Assembly: GCA_011526585.1 (NCBI GenBank)
Contig: WYBB01000124.1
Location: 1-51,745 of the forward strand
Source: Deltaproteobacteria bacterium
Lineage (GTDB): Bacteria; Myxococcota_A; UBA9042; PHBI01
Reading direction: 5' to 3'
Length of the DNA: 51,745 bases
Positions 36,003 through 44,463 of this stretch are shown here, piece after piece. Each line of letters opens with the position of its first letter. Position 1 is the stretch's first letter. The notes beneath the pieces are model-generated. The model was not told where the DNA came from. It saw only the letters and a program-made list of their open reading frames with translations, and did not search any database. The position numbers and the translations under genes are program-made.

Positions 36003-37894
36003 CGCGCGCTTCGCGCTCGACCCCGGCCGAAGCCCTGGCGCGCGCGGTGGCGCTCGCCGATCTGCGCGAGGCGACGCGCGGGCTCGGCCCGTGGTCGCGG
36101 CGGCGCGTGCGGCGGCTCATCGAGCGCGCGGGCTTCGAGCTCGGGCTCGACGTGCCGTCGGACCCCGCGCAGGCGCACGTCGCCGACCGCGACGCCGTGG
36201 GGGCGACGGTCGCGGTGCTGCAGACCGGCTGGCTGAGGTTGCACGGGATCGTGCTGCCGCCGTCGCTCGGGCCGCGCGAGGCGACGCACGAGCGCTACTG
36301 GTCCGAGCTGGGCAAGCGCCGGGCGGGCGCGCGCGGCGCGTGGTGGCGACGTTGGCTCGTGCCGGGCGGGGTGGCCGCGCTGGTCGGCCTGGCGGTGGCG
36401 CTCCCGCTGGCGCTGGCCGGCGAGGACGAGGCGCCGGTGCTCCTGCACGAGGGGCCGTTCTCGTCGCTGCCGGCGGAGCGCGAGGCGACATGGGTCGAGG
36501 CGCTGACCGACTGGGTGGTGGCGCTCGATCGCCTCGCGCGTGCGCGCCACGTCGGTGAGCTGCCGAGCCGCATCGAAGAGCGCGAGCGCACGCTGCGCCT
36601 CTTTCGCGACGACGTGCTCGCCGAGGATCTCGTGCCCCACCTGGGCGAGCCGGTGATGGAGGCGCTCGGGCGCATGCTCGAGACCGCCGAGGTGGCGAGC
36701 GACGGCGGCCGCAGCTGGGAGGAGCGCGAGGGGCGCTTCGCCGAGGCGGTGCGCGCGACCAACCGCGCGCTCTTCGCCAGGGGACTCGGCTACTTCTTCG
36801 ACAGCTACGCGGTGCGCTACGACGACGGCCGCGCCGAGGCTGCGTTCTACACCTTCCGCATCGCCGCGCGGCGGCGCTATCTCGCGGACGACAGACCGGT
36901 GGACGCGCTCCACCTGCGGCGCCTCGACCGCCTGAACATCGTGCAGTCGCTGCTCGGCTACACCTCGAAGCGCATGGACGTGGCGGTGCTGCTCGTCGAC
37001 AAGCTCGAGGCCGAGGTCGTCACGCGGCTCGGGCCCGCGCTCGAGCCGGGGCGCGAGATGCCGCTGCACATGGACGAACAGGACGAGGGCAAGACGACCT
37101 GGCTGGCGGTGCGGCAGAAGGCCGGCCAGGTGGTGCGCGAGTCCTACTACGGCGCGCTGCCCGGCGAGCAGCAGGCGCTCTCGGAGCTCGGGCGCCTGCT
37201 CGCGCGCCGCAACGACCTCGTCGACGACTGGAACTCCCGCCTGGAGCACCGCAACTTCTCGCTGCGCGACTTCGACACGCTCGAGGTCGACGCGACCTAT
37301 CGCGACCGCTTCGAGCAGCTCACCTCGCGCGAGGCGCGCAAGGTGCTCGACGAGATCCAGTTGGCGCTCGAGACGCCCGAGCAGCGCGCGCTCTTCGTGC
37401 GGCTCGTCGCGCGTCACGCGCGCCCCGTCGAGCTGCACGAGGTCCAGCATCGCATCGACTACGCGGCGGACGACGACTTCGAGGTGCCGGCGGCGCTCCT
37501 GACGATCCTGCAGATCGATCCGGAGAGCGAGCGCGCCGAGCACGAGGAGGTCAGGCGTGTGGCCTACGAGCTCTCGGCCTACACCGCCGAGCTCGCGCGC
37601 GATCCGGAGTGGGCGCGCGTCAACCTGACGCTCCTGTGCGAGCACCTCTACGATGGCTCGGGCGGGGCCGAGGGCTGGAGCGCCGTCCTGATCCTCGAGG
37701 GCCTCACGAAGGAGCTCGGCCTCACCTTCGAGCCGCTGGTCGGCCACTTCGGCACCGGCGTCGACCTCGAGAGCGTCGGAGCGATGCACCTCGCGCTGCT
37801 CGGCCAGCACGGCAGCGCGATCGCGCGGGCGGCCGCCGCCCTGTGGGAACGCTGGTTCGGCAGACCCCTGGCTCCGCTCCTGCCGCTGCCATGA
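35999..37894 (+). CDS. Membrane-anchored putative zincin metallopeptidase (HEVQH)
   Basis: A 631-residue protein. An N-terminal cytoplasmic part with basic helices (RRRVRRLIERAGFELG) precedes one membrane segment (about 120-140). A large helical extracytoplasmic region follows. Residues 480-484 read HEVQH in VELHEVQHRIDY, a zincin HExxH site, and E524 or E531 in RRVAYELSAYTAELA is well placed as third zinc ligand, as in gluzincins. A charged FDTLEVDATYRDRFEQL region precedes it. I cannot name a peptidase family. The GTG start overlaps the stop of the hydrolase-like lipoprotein, so the two are co-translated; the peptidase might process or anchor its partner. The fold assignment rests on the motif alone. 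Confidence 0.7.
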   Translation: MTRASRSTPAEALARAVALADLREATRGLGPWSRRRVRRLIERAGFELGLDVPSDPAQAHVADRDAVGATVAVLQTGWLRLHGIVLPPSLGPREATHERYWSELGKRRAGARGAWWRRWLVPGGVAALVGLAVALPLALAGEDEAPVLLHEGPFSSLPAEREATWVEALTDWVVALDRLARARHVGELPSRIEERERTLRLFRDDVLAEDLVPHLGEPVMEALGRMLETAEVASDGGRSWEEREGRFAEAVRATNRALFARGLGYFFDSYAVRYDDGRAEAAFYTFRIAARRRYLADDRPVDALHLRRLDRLNIVQSLLGYTSKRMDVAVLLVDKLEAEVVTRLGPALEPGREMPLHMDEQDEGKTTWLAVRQKAGQVVRESYYGALPGEQQALSELGRLLARRNDLVDDWNSRLEHRNFSLRDFDTLEVDATYRDRFEQLTSREARKVLDEIQLALETPEQRALFVRLVARHARPVELHEVQHRIDYAADDDFEVPAALLTILQIDPESERAEHEEVRRVAYELSAYTAELARDPEWARVNLTLLCEHLYDGSGGAEGWSAVLILEGLTKELGLTFEPLVGHFGTGVDLESVGAMHLALLGQHGSAIARAAAALWERWFGRPLAPLLPLP

Positions 37895-38028
37895 CGGAGC
37901 TACGGGGCGCGAGCTGCCGTTGCCATGACGTATCGCTCGCGACCCTGCGCCCTCCGCAAGTCCTCTCGGAGGCCTCCGGCCTCCTTCGGGACTGGCTACG
38001 GAGCTACGGGGCGCGAGCTGCCGTTGCC
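37894..38028. repeat. Pair of identical 31-nt direct repeats flanking a hairpin
   Basis: The same 31-nt sequence occurs at 37894-37924 and 37998-38028, 104 bp apart, without mismatch. Between them lies a GC-rich imperfect hairpin (37959-37993). The first copy begins at the stop codon of the putative peptidase gene. The arrangement resembles a small intergenic repeat element (REP/MITE-like) rather than coding sequence, since the spacing is not a multiple of three. Confidence 0.7.
37959..37993 (+). terminator. Hairpin between the direct repeats, possible terminator
   Basis: Stem AGTCC/GGACT, an internal loop, then GGAGGCC/GGCCTCC with a 3-nt TCC loop. It lies 65 bp after the putative peptidase gene. 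No T-run follows, so it would act as a barrier or in a Rho-assisted way if it terminates at all. Confidence 0.35.
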
Positions 38029-38125
38029 TGGATTGACCGAAAATTGACCGCCACTCGGTGGCGGAACGCCTGGCCGATGTGGTCTGTGCGAGGGTCCGCG
38101 CCCCGCTGGGCGTGCAGGAGTCATC

Positions 38126-39196
38126 ATGGTCACCATCCTCGACGGGAAGCGCCCGCCCCGTCCCCCCGGCCCCCTGGGCCGCCGCCTGAGTCGCCTCATC
38201 AAGGACCCGCGCGACCTCCCATTCGTCACGCTCTCGTTCTCGGCGCTCTTCGTGCTCGCACCGCTCGCGCTGGCGGTCTTCCTCGTCGATCCACTGCCGT
38301 GGTGGCTCGCCGTCGGCTACCTCGCCGTGCTCTTCGTCGGCTTCGTCGATCGCTACACCCTCATGCTCCACTGCACGAGCCACCGTCGCCTCTTCACCCG
38401 CCGCTACAAGGCGCTCGACCAGTTGGTGCCGCTCGTGCTCGCCCCGTTCATGGGCCAGACGCCGTACACCTACTACGCCCACCACATCGGCATGCACCAC
38501 CCCGAGAACAACCTCGGCGCCGATCTCTCCTCGACGATGCGCTACCGCCGCGACAGCGTGCGCGCCTTCCTGCACTACCTCGGGACCTTCCTCGGGGCTG
38601 GCATCGTGCAGCTCGTCACCTACCACCGCCGCCGCGGCCACCGCCGCCTCTGGCGCATGGCGCTCGCCGGCGAGCTCGGCTGGCTCGCGGGCGTGATCGC
38701 GCTCGCCTTCGTCGATCCGCTGGCGACGCTCGTCGTCTTCATCGTCCCGCTGGTCGTCGTGCGCTTCCTGATGATGGCCGGCAACTGGGCCCAGCACGCC
38801 TTCATCGACCCGGCCGCGCCCGAAAATCCGTATCGCAACAGCATCACGTCGATCAACACGCGCTACAACCGCCGCTGCTTCAACGACGGCTATCACATCG
38901 GCCACCACGTGAAGGCCAACCGCCACTGGTCGGAGATGCCCGCCGACTTCGAGGACAACCTCGCGCGCTATCGCGACGAGGGCGCGATCGTGTTCTCGGG
39001 GATCGACTACTTCCAGATCTGGGCGCTGCTCATGGCCAAGCGCTATCGCACCCTGGCGCGACACCTGGTCGACCTGGGCGGACCGCCGCGCGACGAGGCG
39101 ACGCGGGTCGCGCTCCTGCAAGCGCGGACGCGCCCCATCCTGAGCGACACACCGGCCCTCGTAACCGGAGATGTACTCCATCAGAAAACGACTTAG
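38126..39196 (+). CDS. Fatty acid desaturase-family membrane protein
   Basis: A 356-residue membrane di-iron enzyme. The histidine boxes are HCTSH (near residue 83), YAHHIGMHHPEN (HxxxHH type) and DGYHIGHHVKANRHW (HxxHH type), with an extra GNWAQHAF histidine. Hydrophobic pairs lie at about 35-75 and 175-215. The spacing fits the FA_desaturase superfamily, whose members use O2 and reduced ferredoxin or cytochrome b5 to desaturate or hydroxylate lipids or carotenoids; the substrate is not readable. ATG 38126 has AGGAG 5 nt upstream. It stands alone between the repeat region and a hairpin at 39243. Confidence 0.88.
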   Translation: MVTILDGKRPPRPPGPLGRRLSRLIKDPRDLPFVTLSFSALFVLAPLALAVFLVDPLPWWLAVGYLAVLFVGFVDRYTLMLHCTSHRRLFTRRYKALDQLVPLVLAPFMGQTPYTYYAHHIGMHHPENNLGADLSSTMRYRRDSVRAFLHYLGTFLGAGIVQLVTYHRRRGHRRLWRMALAGELGWLAGVIALAFVDPLATLVVFIVPLVVVRFLMMAGNWAQHAFIDPAAPENPYRNSITSINTRYNRRCFNDGYHIGHHVKANRHWSEMPADFEDNLARYRDEGAIVFSGIDYFQIWALLMAKRYRTLARHLVDLGGPPRDEATRVALLQARTRPILSDTPALVTGDVLHQKTT

Positions 39197-39242
39197 CTCC
39201 TACAGCCCTGATAAAACCTGGCCCATCCGACGTCGCATGCCT

Positions 39243-39268
39243 ACGATTCGCTTGTTCACGCGAGTCGT
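39243..39268. other. 9-bp hairpin in the leader before the Asp-tailed lipoprotein gene
   Basis: ACGATTCGC and GCGAGTCGT pair with one G-T wobble around an 8-nt loop, 26 bp upstream of ATG 39295 and about 46 bp after the desaturase stop. No T-run follows on the plus strand. It could be an operator for the TIGR02147-type regulator encoded in this operon or a structured leader. Confidence 0.35.
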
Positions 39269-39294
39269 GAGAAAACACCGACGGGAGATGTGAG

Positions 39295-40041
39295 ATGGGA
39301 ATCAAGACGATGGCGTGGGGGCTGATGGCGGCGGCGGTGGCGTTCGCCGGGTGTTTGGACGAGGGCAACGCGAGGGTGGCGGTCAGCCGCGGCGAGCTGG
39401 CCGAGCGGCTCAGGACGGGAGTGGTGCGGGTCGAGGTCGAGCTGCGGGCCGACGGCACGGTGCGTGAGGTCGAGATCCAGCGCGAGGTCGGTCACGAGGA
39501 TGAGCTCTCCGGGCGGGTGATCGAGGTGGACAGCGCACGCTCGACGCTCACGGTGCAGCACCTCGGCACGGTGGACTTCTCGGCGGCGCGCCGTTTCCGC
39601 ACCGAGCAAGGAGAGATCACGCGCGAGCGCTGGCTCGAGCGCATCGGCACGACGCTCGCGGCGGGCGGCGTGGTGGCGCTGGACGCGCGCGGTTCGTTCA
39701 CCGCGGTCGGCTTCGACGCCCGCGAGCTGCGGCTCGAGGATCGCGTCGAGACCGAGGTCGAGGCCGATCTGGTCGAGGGCGACTTCGACCAGGCGCGCGG
39801 GATCCTGCGCGTGGGTCCGCTCGCGTTGTCGCTCGACGGCGCGCGCATCAGCGAGGATGACGATGACGACGGCGTTCCCGGGGGCGACGACGACACCTCG
39901 GGCGATGCGGGTGACGACGACGATCGCGACGGCGACGATCACGATGATGATGACGACGACGACGACGATCGCGATGACGATGACCATGACGACGACGACG
40001 ATCGCGACGACGACGACGATGGTCCGGGCGACGACGACTGA
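39295..40041 (+). CDS. Lipoprotein with aspartate-rich C-terminal tail
   Basis: A 248-residue lipoprotein with lipobox FAGC (C20), followed by LDEGNARVAV. The middle (about 40-180) is a beta-rich globular domain with repeated VEVELRADGTVREVEIQ and RFRTEQGEITRERWLERI-like strands, reminiscent of small OB-type or DUF5666-like folds; I cannot assign it firmly. From about residue 186 the sequence is almost only Asp with scattered Gly, His and Arg (more than 35 Asp in 60 residues), a likely low-affinity calcium or cation sponge. It lies 3 bp before the TIGR02147 regulator gene, and the lipoprotein on the other side has a similar CxxxGNA start and Asp tail. Confidence 0.78.
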   Translation: MGIKTMAWGLMAAAVAFAGCLDEGNARVAVSRGELAERLRTGVVRVEVELRADGTVREVEIQREVGHEDELSGRVIEVDSARSTLTVQHLGTVDFSAARRFRTEQGEITRERWLERIGTTLAAGGVVALDARGSFTAVGFDARELRLEDRVETEVEADLVEGDFDQARGILRVGPLALSLDGARISEDDDDDGVPGGDDDTSGDAGDDDDRDGDDHDDDDDDDDDRDDDDHDDDDDRDDDDDGPGDDD

Positions 40042-40044
40042 GCG

Positions 40045-40929
40045 ATGAAGGATGCCGCGGACGAGACGCCCCACGAGCGGCCGGTGGTCACGGACTTCAC
40101 CGACTACCGCGCCTATCTGCGGGCGATGATCGCCTGGCTCAAGGCCCACCGCCGCGGCTTCTCCTATCGCTCCTTCTCGCTCAAGGCGGGCTTCTCCTCG
40201 CCGAGCTTCCTCAAGCTCGTCGCCGATGGACAGCGCAACCTCTCGGCCGAGTCGGTCGAGCGCGTGGCCACCGGCCTCGGCCTCGATCGCCGCGAGGCCG
40301 AGGCCTTCGCCGTGCTGGTCGAGCTCGGCCAGGCGCCGACCGACTCGCTCAAGAACCGCGCCTACACCAAGCTCGCGCGCCTCGTGCAGCGCGACCCGGT
40401 CAAGCGCCTCGAGGCCGCGCAGTTCGAGGCCTACTCCAACTGGTACACGATGGTCCTGCGCGAGATGGCCGCGCTGCCCGACTTCGACGACGCCGCGGAC
40501 GCGCTGGCGCGACGCCTGCGCTACAAGACGCGCCCCGAGGAGGTCCAGCGCGGCCTCGACAACCTCGTCGCGCTCGGCCTCCTCGTGCGCGGGCCGGACG
40601 GCCGCCTCGCCCAGGCCGACCGCAACCTGACGACCGGGCCCGAGGTGCGCAGCCTCGCCGTGCGCAACTTCCACCGCCAGATGTTGAACCGCGTGATCGA
40701 AGCGCTCGATCGCGTGCCGCTGTCCGAGCGCAACGTCAGCGGCGTGACCGTTCCGCTGTCGCGTCGGCAGTACGCCCGCGTCGTCGAGCTCCTGCAGACG
40801 CTCCGCCGCGAGGTGCTGGCGATCGCCGAGGACGTGCAGGACGACGACGACCCGCGCGAGGTCCACCAGCTCGCCTTCGGGCTCATCCCGCTCACCCAAC
40901 CCGCGAGCCCACCTCGAGGTTCGAAATGA
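40045..40929 (+). CDS. TIGR02147-family (DUF4423) regulator
   Basis: A 294-residue cytoplasmic protein matching the TIGR02147 family, known from Fibrobacter, Bdellovibrio and Myxococcota. The N-terminus has the typical FTDYRAYLRAMIAWLKAHRRGFSYRSFS, then an HTH-like segment (GFSSPSFLKLVADGQRNLS, ESVERVATGLGLDRREAEAF). The DUF4423-like part follows (FEAYSNWYTMVLREMAALPDF, RGLDNLVALGLLVRGPDGRL, RQMLNRVIEALDRVPLSERNVSG). The family is thought to regulate transcription, often of neighbouring surface-protein genes; direct evidence is scarce. The gene lies 3 bp after one Asp-tailed lipoprotein gene and overlaps the next by 4 nt (ATGA), so the three form one operon. Confidence 0.88.
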   Translation: MKDAADETPHERPVVTDFTDYRAYLRAMIAWLKAHRRGFSYRSFSLKAGFSSPSFLKLVADGQRNLSAESVERVATGLGLDRREAEAFAVLVELGQAPTDSLKNRAYTKLARLVQRDPVKRLEAAQFEAYSNWYTMVLREMAALPDFDDAADALARRLRYKTRPEEVQRGLDNLVALGLLVRGPDGRLAQADRNLTTGPEVRSLAVRNFHRQMLNRVIEALDRVPLSERNVSGVTVPLSRRQYARVVELLQTLRREVLAIAEDVQDDDDPREVHQLAFGLIPLTQPASPPRGSK

Positions 40930-41666
40930 AGCGCACCCCCACCCGCCTCGTGCCCCTGCTCCCCATCGCGCTCGCCGCCTGCTCCGGCCTCGACACCGGC
41001 AACGCGGAGGTCGCCACCGTCGAGCTCGCGCTCGCCGCCGGCCCGGCCACCCCCGTCGACTCGGCGGGCACCGAGCTGCCGATCGCCACGGCCTTCGCCC
41101 AGGTCCGCCACGTCGAGCTCTACCTGCCCGCAGGCACCGCTTGCACCGACCTGCCGGGGCTGTCCGCCGTCGAGGGCGATCACACCGTCGTCTGCGACGG
41201 CGACAAGATCCGCGCGCGCGGGCCGTGGAAGGTCGATCTCCTGAGCCGCCAGGCGACCCCACCGCTGCCGCTGGTGCCGGTCGTCGCCGGGACCTATCGC
41301 CGCGTCGACGTGCGCCTCGAGAAGGACGCCCTCGGCGTGACCCTGTCCCTGACCGGCACCCTGCCTCTCGGCGGCGTGCCGACGCCCTACGCCCTCGACC
41401 TCGACTTCGAGGAGAACGTGCGCTTCGAGGGCCAGGCGATCACCGCCAGCCCCGACGCGGTCGCGCACGCTGTGCTCGCCCTCGACCCGAGCACTTGGTT
41501 CGTCTCGCTGCCGATCGTCGCCTGCGCCGAGTCCGGCGACCTGGAGATCGACGACGGCGTCATCGAGATGGACGACGCCGGCGGCGCCTGCGAGGACCTC
41601 GAGGACATCGTGCGCGCGGCGCTGGTCGGCTCCGGCTCCCTGGAGGACGACGACGACGACGACTGA
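40926..41666 (+). CDS. DUF4382-like lipoprotein with poly-Asp C-terminus
   Basis: A 246-residue lipoprotein with lipobox LAAC (C19), then SGLDTGNAEVATVEL. The core resembles DUF4382-type beta-sandwich domains (FAQVRHVELYLPAG, KVDLLSRQATPPLPLVPVVAGTYRRVDVRL). The C-terminal 45 residues are acidic (EIDDGVIEMDDAGG) and end in seven Asp after Glu. Both this protein and the one encoded by 39295-40041 carry a GNA motif just after the lipidated cysteine, and an Asp tail. They are probably functional partners with the regulator between them. The ATG overlaps the regulator stop. Confidence 0.78.
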   Translation: MKRTPTRLVPLLPIALAACSGLDTGNAEVATVELALAAGPATPVDSAGTELPIATAFAQVRHVELYLPAGTACTDLPGLSAVEGDHTVVCDGDKIRARGPWKVDLLSRQATPPLPLVPVVAGTYRRVDVRLEKDALGVTLSLTGTLPLGGVPTPYALDLDFEENVRFEGQAITASPDAVAHAVLALDPSTWFVSLPIVACAESGDLEIDDGVIEMDDAGGACEDLEDIVRAALVGSGSLEDDDDDD

Positions 41667-41712
41667 GCCGCCCTTCGCTCCGCCACGCTCCGCCTCGCTC
41701 CGCCCTGCCGCC

Positions 41713-41741
41713 TTTATCACGGCCTGGATTCCTGCTAGGGT
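41713..41741 (+). promoter_or_regulatory. Weak candidate promoter for the Omp85-like gene
   Basis: An extended -10 (TGC-TAGGGT at 41733-41741) with a poor -35 (TTTATC) 17 nt upstream, in the 105-bp gap before the barrel gene. Match by eye only. Confidence 0.3.
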
Positions 41742-41771
41742 CCCCGACCATCTCGCGCCCGGGGTCCTCGA

Positions 41772-43562
41772 GTGGGTCGTCTCTTCGTCATGCTGGTGCT
41801 CGTCGTGGCGCTCACACGACCCGCCCACGCCGACGACGGCTCCCGCGACTCCTACGAGGCCGAGCGCACGCGCAAGGTGATGGGCGAGCTCGGCCTCGCC
41901 CCCGATCCCGCGCCCGAAGGCAAGCGCATCGGGCGCATCCGCATCGTGCGCAACGACGTCTTCGTCGACGACGAGTTCTGGCCGGTCTTCCTCAACGTCT
42001 TCCACGTCAAGACCCAGGACGACGTCGTGCGCCGCGAGCTGCTCTTCCACCCCGGCGAGCCCTACGCCCAGGCGCGCATCGACGAGTCGGCGCGCAAGCT
42101 CCGCGACCAGTTCATCTTCGCCTTCGTGCGCATCGTGCCGGTCGCGCCCCTCGAGCTCACCGCCGACCAGCCCGCCGACACCGTCGACGTGCTGGTCTTC
42201 ACCCGCGACCTCTGGTCCCTGCGCATCGAGCAGGCCTTCAGCGTCACCGACGGCTTCCTCGACCGCCTCCTGCTCACCCTCATCGAGCGCAACCTCCTCG
42301 GCCGCAACGTGCAGGCCGCCCTCACCTTCGACCTCCAGCCTCGCACCTGGAGCCTCGGCGATCGCTTCGTCGACCGCCGCGTCTTCTCCAGCCGCTGGCA
42401 GCTCTCGCAGAGCTTCGACCTCGTCTTCTCGCGCGACTCCGGCAAGCTCGAAGGCACGCGCGGCGGCGCCACCGTCGGGATCCCCCTCTGGGATCTCCGC
42501 CCGCGCTGGGGCTTCGAGCTCTCCGCCGCCTGGGACGACACCGTCGGCCGCCAGCTCGCCGGCCGCGACTTCCTGACCTGGGACGCGCCCGAGACCCCCG
42601 AGGACGACGCCATCGCGCGCACCTGGGACCAGTCGATCGTCAAGGTCTCGCTCGGCGGGCTGCGCCAGCTCGGCGGCGACCACCTCATCCACCGCCTCGG
42701 CTTCGGCTACACGATCTACACCTCGCGCTTCACCCCGCACCGCGACACCGGCCTCACCCGCGCCGACCCGCGCTACGACACCTTCCGCCACGAGGTCCTG
42801 CCGCCTTCGCGCGAGCAGCTCTACCCCTTCCTGCGCTGGGTCACGTTCACCCCCCACTACGTGACCTTCCACGACCTCGCCGCCTTCGGCCTCTCCGAGG
42901 ACGTGCGCGTCGGCCCCTCGCTCGACCTCTACTTCGCCGCCCCGCTCGAGGCCTTCGGCTCCGACGTCGACGCCCTCGCCTGGCAGGCCTCGCTCGGCTT
43001 CGTGCTCGCCCCGCTCGTCGACGGCGACCGCGCGCTTCTCGACCTCCGCCTCTCGCTCGAGGGTCGCCTCCAGGGCGGGGAGGTGATAGATCAAGGTTAT
43101 CGCGCGCGCCTGCGCACCGCCAGCCCGCGCTTCCTCCTCGGCCGCGTCGTCTTCGCCGCCGATCTCGAGTCGCGCGTCGCCGACTCCTTCGCCACGCTCG
43201 TCACGCTCGGCGGCGACAATGGCCTGCGCGGCTACCCCTCACAGGCCTTCTACGCCTTCGGCGGCGACCGCCTGCGCGTGAACCTCGAGCTGCGCTCGCC
43301 CCCCCTGGTCCTCGGATCGGTCCACATCGGGGGTGTTTTGTTCTATGATGTCGGCGGCGTCGGCGAAGGACCGGCGCGCCTCGATCTCCACCACGCGACC
43401 GGCCTTGGCCTGCGTATGCTTCTGCCCCAGTTCAACCGCTTCGCCTTCCGCTTCGACCTCGGTTTCCCGCTCGACTCCGATCACGTCACCATGCTCCTGA
43501 CGATCGGCTCGACCCAGGCGGTGCCGCTGACGACCCTCGAGGACGACAAGCTCTCCCAGTGA
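41772..43562 (+). CDS. Omp85/BamA-type outer-membrane protein (POTRA plus barrel)
   Basis: A 596-residue exported protein with signal peptide (about 1-21, ending AHAD). A POTRA-like domain at about 50-150 has the usual IGRIRIVRNDVF...FHVKTQDDVVRRELLFHPGEPYAQARIDESARKLRD pattern. Then come antiparallel strands of a barrel with the Omp85 loop-6-type motif LGGDNGLRGYPSQAF and a C-terminal strand pair (VTMLLTIGSTQAV). Only one POTRA is evident, fewer than in BamA (five) or TamA (three), so this is a small Omp85-superfamily member for lipid, protein or secretion-related transport. The GTG start at 41772 is inferred from the signal peptide. The WD40 gene begins 7 bp later. Confidence 0.85.
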   Translation: MGRLFVMLVLVVALTRPAHADDGSRDSYEAERTRKVMGELGLAPDPAPEGKRIGRIRIVRNDVFVDDEFWPVFLNVFHVKTQDDVVRRELLFHPGEPYAQARIDESARKLRDQFIFAFVRIVPVAPLELTADQPADTVDVLVFTRDLWSLRIEQAFSVTDGFLDRLLLTLIERNLLGRNVQAALTFDLQPRTWSLGDRFVDRRVFSSRWQLSQSFDLVFSRDSGKLEGTRGGATVGIPLWDLRPRWGFELSAAWDDTVGRQLAGRDFLTWDAPETPEDDAIARTWDQSIVKVSLGGLRQLGGDHLIHRLGFGYTIYTSRFTPHRDTGLTRADPRYDTFRHEVLPPSREQLYPFLRWVTFTPHYVTFHDLAAFGLSEDVRVGPSLDLYFAAPLEAFGSDVDALAWQASLGFVLAPLVDGDRALLDLRLSLEGRLQGGEVIDQGYRARLRTASPRFLLGRVVFAADLESRVADSFATLVTLGGDNGLRGYPSQAFYAFGGDRLRVNLELRSPPLVLGSVHIGGVLFYDVGGVGEGPARLDLHHATGLGLRMLLPQFNRFAFRFDLGFPLDSDHVTMLLTIGSTQAVPLTTLEDDKLSQ

Positions 43563-43569
43563 GGTGGGC

Positions 43570-44463
43570 ATGACCGAAGAACATCTCTCGCTCCAGGCTC
43601 ACACGAGCCACGTCACCGCCGTCCGCTTCTCCCCCGATGGCAAGTACCTGGTCTCGGCCGGCATGGACAACGCGCTCAAGCTCTGGTCGGTCGACGACGA
43701 GTTCGAGCTCGTCCTGACCCTCGACGCGCACGAGAAGTCGGTCAACGACTTCGCCATCTCCCCCGACCAGTCGACCATCGTCACCGTCGGCACCGACAAG
43801 CTCGTGCGTCTTTGGACCTTCCCCGGGCTCGAGCACATCGAAACCCTGCAGGCCCACAAGAACACGGTCGCCGCCGTGCGCTTCTCGGCGGACGGCAAGC
43901 TCTTCGCGACCGCCGGCTACGACACGACCGTGCGCGTCTGGGACCGCCAGAGCCTCGAGTGCCTGCACACGCTCAAGGGCCACAAGCGCAACGTCACCTC
44001 GCTCGCCTGGGTGAAGGGCTCGAGCATGCTGGCCTCCGCGGGCCTCGGCGACGACATCGTGCTCTGGAAGCTCCCCGGCGGCGAAGCGACCGAGCTCGTC
44101 ACCGGCCACAAGGCCTCGGTCACCCTCGGCGGCGTGACCCCCGACGGGCAGCGCCTGATCTCCGCCGGCTACGAGGGGCAGATCAAGCTCTGGTCGACCC
44201 AGACCTGGGAGGCGCGCGGCGCCTTCGAGCCCGGCGTCGCCGGCCACCTCTGCCTGGCGATCGGGCCGCACGGCACGATGCTCGCGATCGGCAGCGAGCG
44301 GTCGGTCGGCGTCTGGTCGCTCGAGACCTTCGAGGCGCTGACCGAGCTCACCATCAAGCCCAAGGGCGTCTACGCCGTCGCGTTCTCACCCGACACCGAG
44401 TGGCTCGTCGCCGCCTCGGCGGACAAGCGTATACGCATCTGGGCCGTCGACTCCATCATCTAG
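43570..44463 (+). CDS. WD40-repeat beta-propeller protein
   Basis: A 297-residue protein composed of seven WD40-type blades of about 40 residues (HTSHVTAVRFSPDGKYLVSAGMDNALKLWS, then HEKSVNDFAISPDQ, HKNTVAAVRFSADGKL, HKRNVTSLAWVKGSS and so on) ending in RIRIWAVDSII, which should close one seven-bladed propeller with no extra domain. No signal peptide, so cytoplasmic. ATG 43570 with GAGG 5 nt upstream was chosen over an in-frame GTG at 43564. It lies 7 bp after the Omp85-like gene and may be co-transcribed. WD40 propellers act as binding platforms; the partner is unknown. Confidence 0.9.
   Translation: MTEEHLSLQAHTSHVTAVRFSPDGKYLVSAGMDNALKLWSVDDEFELVLTLDAHEKSVNDFAISPDQSTIVTVGTDKLVRLWTFPGLEHIETLQAHKNTVAAVRFSADGKLFATAGYDTTVRVWDRQSLECLHTLKGHKRNVTSLAWVKGSSMLASAGLGDDIVLWKLPGGEATELVTGHKASVTLGGVTPDGQRLISAGYEGQIKLWSTQTWEARGAFEPGVAGHLCLAIGPHGTMLAIGSERSVGVWSLETFEALTELTIKPKGVYAVAFSPDTEWLVAASADKRIRIWAVDSII

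Noticed and set aside
35990..39181. 1063-residue minus-strand frame across the hydrolase, peptidase and desaturase genes
   Set aside because: It spans three independent genes and an intergenic repeat region, has no recognisable domain, and is stop-poor only because of GC content.
37609..39270. 553-residue plus-strand frame crossing the direct repeats into the desaturase
   Set aside because: It reads the desaturase out of frame and has a repetitive basic composition.
40521..43094. 857-residue minus-strand frame
   Set aside because: Shadow of the regulator, lipoprotein and Omp85-like genes; no ribosome site or domain.
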